Assembly (NCBI RefSeq): GCF_004005855.1
Contig: NZ_SACL01000017.1
Coordinates: 1 to 61,409, forward strand
DNA from: Rhodovarius crocodyli
Lineage (GTDB): Bacteria; Pseudomonadota; Alphaproteobacteria; Acetobacterales; Acetobacteraceae
Direction: 5' to 3'
DNA: 61,409 nt
The first letter of the stretch is position 1. Each line of letters starts with the position of its first letter. The translations under genes were made by a program, and so were the position numbers. This document shows, one piece after another, positions 17,573 through 24,759 of the stretch. A model generated the notes under the pieces. That model saw only the letters and a list, made by a program, of their open reading frames with translations, ran no database searches and had not been told where the DNA came from.

Positions 17573-18796
17573 ATGCTGACGGAGCGTAGAACATTGCTGA
17601 CGGGCGGTGCCGCACTCGCGGCGCTGCCGGCCATCCCCATGGCGCGCGCGCAGGCCAACACGCTGCGCATTGGCGTGCTCACCGACATTTCAGGCACCTA
17701 CCGCGACCCGACCGGGCCCGGCAGCGTGTCCTGCACGGAGCAGGCGGTGGCCGAGTTCCAGGGCAGGGGCCTGAATGTCGAGGTCCTGCGCGCGGACCAC
17801 CAGAACCGCCCGGATGTGGGCGCCAACATCGCGCGGCAATGGTTCGACCAGGGCGTGGACGCGATCGTGGATGTGCCCACCTCCTCGGTGGCGCTCGCGA
17901 TCAACCAGATCGCGCGCGAGAAGAACAAGGTCTTCCTGAACTCGGGCGCCGCGACCAGCGACCTGACCGGGCCCGCCTGTTCGCCCAACACGGTCCATTG
18001 GACCTATGACACCTACATGCTGGCGAAATCGACCGGCGGCGCGCTGACGCGCTCGGGCGGGGACAGCTGGTTCTTCATCACGGCGGACTATGCCTTCGGC
18101 CACGCGCTGCAGCGCGACGCCACCAGCTTCATCGAGGCCGCCGGCGGCCGCGTCGCGGGTTCCGTGCGCTATCCGTTTCCGGCGACGACCGATTTCTCCT
18201 CCTTCATGGTGCAGGCCCAGGCCAGCCGCGCGAAGGTGCTGGGCCTGTGCAATGCCGGCACCGACACGCTGAACACCATCAAGCAGGCGCGCGAGTTCGG
18301 GCTGACCAGCCGGATGAAGATCGCGGGGCTGCTGCTGTCGATGGCCGAGGTCCACACGCTCGGCCTCGACACGGCGCAGGGGCTGGTGCTGACCGAACCC
18401 TTCTACTGGAACGCCAACGACCGCACCCGCGCCTTCACCACCCGCGTGCGGCCGCGCCTGTCCAATGGCTGGCCGCCCACGCAGATCCAGGCCGGCTGCT
18501 ATGCCGTGACGCTACATTACCTCAAGGCGGTGGCCGATATGGGTGTCGCGGCCGCCAAGGCGAGCGGCACCGATGCGGTCGCGCGCATGAAGGCGATGCC
18601 GACCGACGATGACGCCTTCGGCGCGGGCATGATCCGCCCCGACGGCCGCAAGATCCATCCCACCTATCTGTGGGAGGTGAAGTCACCCCGGGAATCCAGC
18701 GGACCCTGGGACTATTACAAGCTGGCCGCCACCACCCCCGCCGAGGAGGCCTTCCGGCCGATGGCGCAGGGCGGCTGCCCGCTGGTTCGCTCATAA
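17573..18796 (+). CDS. ABC transporter substrate-binding protein, LivK/Peripla_BP_6 type (copy 2)
   Basis: 407 residues from the ATG at 17573, preceded by ggaggaaacc. Twin-arginine-like signal (MLTERRTLLTGGAALAALPA...ARAQA), then TLRIGVLTDISGTYRD and the same landmarks as copy 1 (DHQNRPDVG, NSGAATSDLTGPACSPNTVH, WFFITADYAFGHAL, WDYYKL, CPLVRS). Differences concentrate in the middle lobe, so the two may accept related but not identical ligands. It sits between copy 1 and the permeases in one operon. Confidence 0.92.
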   Translation: MLTERRTLLTGGAALAALPAIPMARAQANTLRIGVLTDISGTYRDPTGPGSVSCTEQAVAEFQGRGLNVEVLRADHQNRPDVGANIARQWFDQGVDAIVDVPTSSVALAINQIAREKNKVFLNSGAATSDLTGPACSPNTVHWTYDTYMLAKSTGGALTRSGGDSWFFITADYAFGHALQRDATSFIEAAGGRVAGSVRYPFPATTDFSSFMVQAQASRAKVLGLCNAGTDTLNTIKQAREFGLTSRMKIAGLLLSMAEVHTLGLDTAQGLVLTEPFYWNANDRTRAFTTRVRPRLSNGWPPTQIQAGCYAVTLHYLKAVADMGVAAAKASGTDAVARMKAMPTDDDAFGAGMIRPDGRKIHPTYLWEVKSPRESSGPWDYYKLAATTPAEEAFRPMAQGGCPLVRS

Positions 18797-18815
18797 GAAA
18801 TATCGAGGGAAGGGC

Positions 18816-19700
18816 ATGGACGAGATATTCGGAATACCCGCGCCGCTGCTGTTCGGGCAGTTGCTTCTGGGCCTCATCAACGGGGCCTTCTACGCGCTGC
18901 TCTCGCTGGGGCTGGCCGTCATCTTCGGCATGCTCAACGTCATCAACTTCACCCATGGCGCCCAGTTCATGCTGGGCGCCTTCGTGGCCTGGATGCTGCT
19001 GAACTGGCTGGGCATCGGGTACTGGGGGGCGCTGATCCTGGCGCCGCTGATCGTGGGGGCGTTCGGGATCATCCTCGAACGCCTGATGATCGCGCGATTG
19101 TACAAGCTCGATCACCTCTATGGCCTGCTGCTGACCTTCGGGCTCGGCCTTATCATCGAGGGGCTGGCGCGTAACGAATTCGGCAGCTCGGGCCTGCCCT
19201 ATCGCATTCCGGCCGAGCTGACGGGCGCCTGGGATCTGGGCTTCATGTTCATGCCCATCTATCGCGGCTGGGTGGTGATCGTGGCGATCGTGATGTGCCT
19301 GGCCACCTGGCTGGTCATCGAGAAGACCAAGATCGGCAGCTATCTGCGGGCAGCCACGGAAAATCCGGCGCTGGTCCAGGCCTTCGGCATCAACGTGCCG
19401 CGGATGATGACGCTGACCTACGGCGCGGGCGTGGCACTCGCGGCCTTCGCCGGCGTGCTGGCGGCGCCGATCTATTCCGTGAACCCGCAGATGGGTTCCA
19501 ACTTGATCATCATCGTCTTCGCCGTGGTCGTGATCGGCGGCATGGGCTCCATCTTGGGCTCGGTCGTCACCGGCTTCGGGCTCGGCGTCATCGAAGGGCT
19601 GACCAAGGTGTTCTACCCCGAGGCCTCCTCCACCGTGATCTTCGTGGTCATGGCCATCGTGCTGCTGGCCCGCCCCGCCGGCCTGTTCGGGAGGGCCTGA
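18816..19700 (+). CDS. livH: Branched-chain amino acid-type ABC transporter permease (LivH-like)
   Basis: 294 residues, almost entirely hydrophobic helices (about eight), with the family's GLINGAFYALLSLGLAVIFG start, NVINFTHGAQFMLGA and the cytoplasmic EAA-type loop around LRAATENPALVQAFGINV. gaggga precedes the ATG. It forms the inner-membrane channel with the LivM-like product. Confidence 0.93.
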   Translation: MDEIFGIPAPLLFGQLLLGLINGAFYALLSLGLAVIFGMLNVINFTHGAQFMLGAFVAWMLLNWLGIGYWGALILAPLIVGAFGIILERLMIARLYKLDHLYGLLLTFGLGLIIEGLARNEFGSSGLPYRIPAELTGAWDLGFMFMPIYRGWVVIVAIVMCLATWLVIEKTKIGSYLRAATENPALVQAFGINVPRMMTLTYGAGVALAAFAGVLAAPIYSVNPQMGSNLIIIVFAVVVIGGMGSILGSVVTGFGLGVIEGLTKVFYPEASSTVIFVVMAIVLLARPAGLFGRA

Positions 19701-19703
19701 GCG

Positions 19704-20690
19704 ATGGCCGCACCTGCTTCCGGTTCCTTCGAGGCGCTGGCCGCCGAGAACGAGGCGCTCTGGGGTTTCACCAAGCCGCAGCTCATCGCGCTCGGCCTCA
19801 TGCTGGTGGGCATCCTGGTGGCGCCCGCCATCCTGTATCCCATCTTCCTGATGAAGGTGCTGTGCTTCGCGCTGTTCGCCTGCGCCTTCAACCTGCTGAT
19901 CGGCTATGTCGGCCTGCTCAGCTTCGGCCATGCGGCCTATTTCGGCATGGGCGGCTATCTGGCGGGCCACGCCGCCAAGGCCTGGGGGCTGACGCCCGAG
20001 GCCTCCATCCTGATGGGTGGCCTGGCCGGCATGCTGCTGGGCTGGGTGATCGGCTGGCTCGCGATCCGGCGCCAGGGCATCTACTTCGCGATGATCACGC
20101 TGGCCATGGCGCAGATGGTCTACTTCTTCTGCGTGCAGGCGCCCTTCACGGGCGGCGAGGACGGCATCCAGGCCATTCCGCGCGGGCGGCTGTTCGGCAT
20201 GATCGACCTGTCCGCGGACACCACCATGTACTGGCTGGTGGCGGGCGTGTTCGTCGCGGGCTTCCTGTTCATCCACCGCGTCATCCACTCGCCCTTCGGG
20301 CAGGTGATGACCGCGATCCGCGAGAATGAGCCGCGCGCGACCTCGCTCGGCTATCGCGCGGAGCACTACAAGCTGATGGCCTTCGTGATCTCCGCCGCGC
20401 TGTCGGGTGTGGCGGGCGCGACCAAGGCCCTCGTCTTCGGCATCGCGACGCTGACCGACGTGTTCTGGACCATGTCGGGCGAGGTGGTGCTGATGTCCCT
20501 CGTCGGCGGGCTGGGCACGCTGTTCGGCCCGGTGGCGGGGGCCGCCATCATCATCACCATGCAGAACTACCTGGCCGAATACGGCGCCTGGGTGACGGTG
20601 ATCCAGGGCATCATCTTCGTGCTGTGCGTGCTGGTGTTCCGGCGCGGCGTGGTGGGTGAGATCGGGCGGTTCCTGAAGGTAAGGCTGTAA
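19704..20690 (+). CDS. livM: Branched-chain amino acid-type ABC transporter permease (LivM-like)
   Basis: 328 residues starting 3 bases after livH. Multiple transmembrane helices, the GYVGLLSFGHAAYFGMGGYL segment and the cytoplasmic loop AIRENEPRATSLGYR are characteristic of LivM. It is the last gene of the livGF-SBP-SBP-livHM operon; a block of GC-rich hairpins follows its stop. Confidence 0.93.
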   Translation: MAAPASGSFEALAAENEALWGFTKPQLIALGLMLVGILVAPAILYPIFLMKVLCFALFACAFNLLIGYVGLLSFGHAAYFGMGGYLAGHAAKAWGLTPEASILMGGLAGMLLGWVIGWLAIRRQGIYFAMITLAMAQMVYFFCVQAPFTGGEDGIQAIPRGRLFGMIDLSADTTMYWLVAGVFVAGFLFIHRVIHSPFGQVMTAIRENEPRATSLGYRAEHYKLMAFVISAALSGVAGATKALVFGIATLTDVFWTMSGEVVLMSLVGGLGTLFGPVAGAAIIITMQNYLAEYGAWVTVIQGIIFVLCVLVFRRGVVGEIGRFLKVRL

Positions 20691-20693
20691 CAG

Positions 20694-20897
20694 GGGGCGT
20701 TGCCCCCGCAGCCCGCAGCCAGGGGCGCTGCCCCTGGCGACCCCGCCAGTCGATCATAAAAATTTGGCGCCTGGCCTTCGCAGGCGGGGCGCCAAGAAAC
20801 ACCTTCCCAAGCTGTGGTTGCCACTACTCGGGGTCCAGGGCCGTTACGGCCCTGGCAGGGGGCAGGGCCCCCTGGTGGGTTCCGGGGCAAAGCCCCG
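20694..20897. repeat. Composite GC-rich palindromic repeat (copy 2)
   Basis: The whole gap between convergent livM and trxA is a chain of hairpins: gggggcgttgccccc, then a ccaggggcgctgcccctgg stem, then a 33-base hairpin starting tttggcgcc (20763-20795), then a core cggggtccagggcc... (20829-20856), then gggggcagggccccc and ccggggcaaagccccgg stems. The 33-base hairpin, the core and the last two stems recur in the same order at 48357-48585. It probably also terminates both converging genes. Confidence 0.75.
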
Positions 20898-20904
20898 GCG
20901 GCAC

Positions 20905-21234
20905 TTACCCCAGATGCCCGGCCAGCCACGCCTTCATCTGCCCCTTGGGCATGGCGCCGACCTTGGTGTCCACCGGCTTGCCGTCCTTGAACAGGATCAT
21001 GGTCGGGATGCCGCGCACCGCGTATTCGTTGGGCGTCATCGGGTTCTCGTCGATGTCCACCTTGGCGATGGTCAGCTTGCCTTCGTATTCCTTGGCGATC
21101 TCGTCCAGCACCGGGGCGACCATGCGGCACGGGCCGCACCATTCGGCCCAGAAATCCACCAGCACGGGGCCGGGCGCGCCCAGCACATCCTGCTTGAAGC
21201 TTTCATCGGTGACAGGCTTGGTCAGTTCGCTCAT
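20905..21234 (-). CDS. trxA: Thioredoxin
   Basis: 109 residues, the standard thioredoxin length. The redox site is WCGPC with C33 and C36 ([20 protein letters not shown]), followed by KVDIDENP and the cis-proline loop [15 protein letters not shown]. It reduces cytoplasmic disulfides. It lies 72 bases after addA on the same strand, the alphaproteobacterial addB-addA-trxA order. Confidence 0.97.
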   Translation of the reverse strand: MSELTKPVTDESFKQDVLGAPGPVLVDFWAEWCGPCRMVAPVLDEIAKEYEGKLTIAKVDIDENPMTPNEYAVRGIPTMILFKDGKPVDTKVGAMPKGQMKAWLAGHLG

Positions 21235-21306
21235 GGCGGGGGTCCTCGAAACGGCTTGGGTGGAAAGTCGGTCTGCAACCTCAATAGGTCAAGGTCCGCG
21301 TATCCG

Positions 21307-24300
21307 TCACGCTGCGGGCGCATGGATGTCCAGCAGGCCGTCCGGCAGCGGCATCAGCCGCGCGGCATAGGTCCAGAGCAGGGCGGTTTCGACGACACGC
21401 CCCGGAAAGGCCAGCCGCAACAGCGCCCTGTAGGCCGCCATCTGCTTGAGATAGGCGGGCGAGACCGCCTCCACCAGCTCCGGCGGCGGGCGGTTGGTCT
21501 TGTAGTCGATCAGCAGCACGCGGCCGGGCTCCACCAGCAGCCGGTCCACCTGGCCGGCATAGAGCTGCCCGCCGATCCGCCCGGCGATGGGCGCCTCGGC
21601 CAGCGACTCCGGGCCGAAGGCGGCGGCGAAGCGCGCATCATGCAGCAGGGTGCGTGTTTCGGCCGCGATCGCCGCCTGTTCCTCGGCCGAGATGGCGTGG
21701 CCCGGGCGCGCCAGGAAGCGCTCGGCCGCCCGGTCGCGCTCCGCCAGGGGCAGCAGGGGCAAATGCTGCAGCAGGGCATGGATCAGCCGCCCGCGCAGGA
21801 AGCGCCGCGCCGCCGGGTCGCCAGGGGCATGCGGGGCGGCGGCGGGCGGGCCCGCTTCCTCATCCAGCAGGGCAGAGGGCGAGAGCGCGCCGGGCAGGCG
21901 TTCCAGCTCCGCCGGGATCGCGGCCCAGCCGGGCAGGGTGGCGCTGCGGGCGGCCTCGCGCGCGGGTTCCTCGCGCGGCGGGTCGGTCTGGGGCGTGGCG
22001 AAGCGCGCGCCCTCACCCGCGAAGCCGTCGGCGCCGACCATATCGGGGTCGAGGGCCATCGGCTCCGCGCCCAGCGTTGAGAAGCCCTGGGCGATCTGGC
22101 TGTACCAGTCCACATCGCGCGCGCCCTTCTCGCCGGCCCAGCCGCAGACCAGCAGCCGGTCCTCGGCCCGGGTCAGCGCGACATACAGCAGGCGGTTCTC
22201 CTCCTGCTGCTTCTGCCGGGCCTCGGCGTCGGACAGCGCATCGACCACATCCGGGCGAGGCATCTCCTTCACCGGGATCCAGAGCGGCAATTCGCGCTCG
22301 CCATCGGGCAGCCAGCGCAGCCCGCTTTCGGCGGGCGGGCGGCGGACGGTGTCGGGCAGGATGACGATGGGCGCCTGCAGCCCCTTGGCCCCATGCACGG
22401 TCATCAGCCGCACCAGGCCCTGGGCCTGCTCGGCGTCGCGCTTCACCTCCGCGCCGCCCTGGCGCAGCCAGTGCAGGAAGCCCTGCAACGAGGGCGCGTG
22501 CCGCCCCTCATGGGTCAGGGCCGCATTGAGCAGCTCGTCCAGCCCCTCCGCGGCCTCGGGGCCGAGGCGCGCCAGCAGACGCGCCCTTCCGCCATCGGCA
22601 CCCAGCAGTTCGGCCAGCAGGGCGTGGGGCGTGGCGCGGTCCGCGCGGGCGGCCCAGCCGGCGATCCAGTCGGCGGCCAGGGCGTATCGTGTGCCCTGGC
22701 CACGATGTTCCATCAGCTGGGCATGCAGGGATGCGTCGCGCCCGCGCGCCAGGGCGAACAGCTCCTCCTCGGTCAGGCTGACCGGGGGCAGGGGGGATTT
22801 CAGCAGCGCCGCCAGTTGCAGGTCGTCGCGCGGCATCAGCAGCACGTCCAGCAGCGCCAGCACGTCCATCACGCCGATCTGCGCGGTCAGCGCGATGCGG
22901 TCGAGCCCGCCCACCGGCACCAGCGCCTGCTTCAGCTCTCGGATGATGAGGCGCGCCAGCGCATTGCGGCTGCGCACCAGGATCAGGATGTCGTCGGGGC
23001 GGATGCGCCGGCCCTCGGGCTGGCCGGGGCCATCGGCACGGGCCGGCAGGGTCTCATGGGCCAGCATATGCGCGATGCGCCGCGCGATGGCCGCCGCCAG
23101 CCGCGCCTGGGCATGCGCCTCGGCCTCGGTTTCCTCGGGCACCGCCCAGGGGGCGGGCGGGCCGGATTTGGCCGCGAGCTGGAGCGGCCACAGCTCCACC
23201 AGCCCGGCCGCGCCCGCCCGGTGCGGGATGTGGCGCATGGTGTTGCCTGCCTCCACCACGCCATCCCGCGCGGGGCCGGCGAAGGTGGCGTCCACCAGCC
23301 CCAGCACGGCGGGGGTGGAGCGGAAGGAGACATCGAGCGGCACGTCCTCGAACCGGCCGGCCGCGCCCAGCACGCGGGCGGAAAAATGCCCCTTGCTGTC
23401 CGAGAAGCCCGTCGGGTCGGCGCCCTGGAAGCCGTAGATGGACTGCTTCACGTCGCCCACGGCGAACACGCTGCGCGGGGTTTCGGTGGCGCCCTCGCCG
23501 GAGAAGAAATCGGCCGAGAGCGCCTTCACGATGCGCCATTGCGCGGGGTTGCTGTCCTGCGCCTCGTCCACCAGGATGTGGTCCAGGCCGCTGTCCAGCT
23601 TGAACAGCACCCAGGCGCTGCCGGGGTCGCGCAGCAGGGCGCCGGTCGCCTCGATCAGATCATTGAAGTCGAGCTGCGCGCGGGCGGATTTCGCCTCCGC
23701 GTAGGCGGCGAGCACGGGTTCCGCCAGGCCCAGCAACGCCAGCGTGCTGTCCACCATGCCGGCCGCGACCTGGGACTGGCGCAGACGCAGGATGCGCTCG
23801 CCCTCGCGCGCCAGGATGTCCTGCACCTCGGCGAAGCTGGCGGGCATGCCGCCCTTGGTCGCCAGCGTCTTGCGGACGGTGCCCTCATTGGTCAGGAAGA
23901 TGCCGCACCAGCCCGCGAAACCGGCGGCGCGCCCGGCGGCTTCCTCGGCCAGCCACAGCGACAGCTTCGCCCCGCGTTCCCGGTCATTGACGTTGCCCGA
24001 CAGGCGCAACATGGCGGCTGCGCGGGCCAGCGCGTCATTGTCGCCGGCCATGCAGCCGGCCTCCAGCGCCGCCGCCCCGTCCGCCGGGGCACCCAGCGCA
24101 TTGGCCAGCGCCGCCCGCAGCAGCGCCAGCCCCCCGCTGCCCTGGATCGCCTCGTCGATCCGCGCGGCGCTGCCGGCCATGTCCTTGACCAGCCCGGCGA
24201 AACGGTCGGCCGAGATCTTCTCCGCCAGCCCCTCCAGCAGGGCGGAGCCGCGCGCGAGCACGCCCTCCCGCGCCTCGGTCAGGGTGGCCTGGGCGTCGGC

Positions 24301-24759
24301 GTCCTCCAGCACGGAGAATTGCGGCGGCAGCCCGGCCTCCAGCGGAAAGGCGCGCAGCAGCGACTGGCAGAAGGCGTGGATGGTGGAAATCCGCATGCCG
24401 CCCGGCAGTTCCAGCACCTCGGCGAACAGGCGGCGGGCCAGTGCTTCCTCACTGATTTTCGGCGGCTGGCCCAGCAGGCGCGTCAGCAGGCGGCGCAGCG
24501 TCGCGTCCTCGGCCACCGCCCATTCGCCCAGCGCCTTGTTCAGCCGCTGCGCCATCTCCGCCGCAGCCGCCTTCGTGAAGGTCAGGCACAGGATGCGCCC
24601 CGGGGGCGTGCCCGCCAGCATCAGCCGAAGCACCCGGTCGGTCAGCAGCTTGGTCTTGCCCGACCCGGCTGAGGCCGAGACCCAGGCCGAGGCCAGCGGG
24701 TCGGAGGCGCGGGACTGTTCGGCCTCGGCGCGCTGCGCGGGGGTCAATGCGGTGTTCAT
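21307..24759 (-). CDS. addA: Double-strand break repair helicase-nuclease AddA
   Basis: 1150 residues from the ATG at 24759, which overlaps the addB stop by four bases (ATGA). AddA is the UvrD-like helicase with a C-terminal RecB-type nuclease that resects broken ends for RecA. Visible: Walker A ASAGSGKT (about 29-36), LCLTFTKAAAAEMAQR, STIHAFCQSLLRAFPLEAG, Walker B VDEAQDSNPAQWRIV, VGDVKQSIYGFQGADP, LMTVHGAKGLQAPIV, and the nuclease IDYKTNR near residues 1084-1090. All key motifs are intact. The frame stays open about 600 bases upstream, but that part lies over addB and is a shadow. Confidence 0.96.
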   Translation of the reverse strand: MNTALTPAQRAEAEQSRASDPLASAWVSASAGSGKTKLLTDRVLRLMLAGTPPGRILCLTFTKAAAAEMAQRLNKALGEWAVAEDATLRRLLTRLLGQPPKISEEALARRLFAEVLELPGGMRISTIHAFCQSLLRAFPLEAGLPPQFSVLEDADAQATLTEAREGVLARGSALLEGLAEKISADRFAGLVKDMAGSAARIDEAIQGSGGLALLRAALANALGAPADGAAALEAGCMAGDNDALARAAAMLRLSGNVNDRERGAKLSLWLAEEAAGRAAGFAGWCGIFLTNEGTVRKTLATKGGMPASFAEVQDILAREGERILRLRQSQVAAGMVDSTLALLGLAEPVLAAYAEAKSARAQLDFNDLIEATGALLRDPGSAWVLFKLDSGLDHILVDEAQDSNPAQWRIVKALSADFFSGEGATETPRSVFAVGDVKQSIYGFQGADPTGFSDSKGHFSARVLGAAGRFEDVPLDVSFRSTPAVLGLVDATFAGPARDGVVEAGNTMRHIPHRAGAAGLVELWPLQLAAKSGPPAPWAVPEETEAEAHAQARLAAAIARRIAHMLAHETLPARADGPGQPEGRRIRPDDILILVRSRNALARLIIRELKQALVPVGGLDRIALTAQIGVMDVLALLDVLLMPRDDLQLAALLKSPLPPVSLTEEELFALARGRDASLHAQLMEHRGQGTRYALAADWIAGWAARADRATPHALLAELLGADGGRARLLARLGPEAAEGLDELLNAALTHEGRHAPSLQGFLHWLRQGGAEVKRDAEQAQGLVRLMTVHGAKGLQAPIVILPDTVRRPPAESGLRWLPDGERELPLWIPVKEMPRPDVVDALSDAEARQKQQEENRLLYVALTRAEDRLLVCGWAGEKGARDVDWYSQIAQGFSTLGAEPMALDPDMVGADGFAGEGARFATPQTDPPREEPAREAARSATLPGWAAIPAELERLPGALSPSALLDEEAGPPAAAPHAPGDPAARRFLRGRLIHALLQHLPLLPLAERDRAAERFLARPGHAISAEEQAAIAAETRTLLHDARFAAAFGPESLAEAPIAGRIGGQLYAGQVDRLLVEPGRVLLIDYKTNRPPPELVEAVSPAYLKQMAAYRALLRLAFPGRVVETALLWTYAARLMPLPDGLLDIHAPAA

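Noticed and set aside
20691-20904. Small RNA gene in the hairpin-rich gap
   Set aside because: The structures are repeated elsewhere at gene ends and no promoter is visible, so repeats or terminators are the simpler reading.
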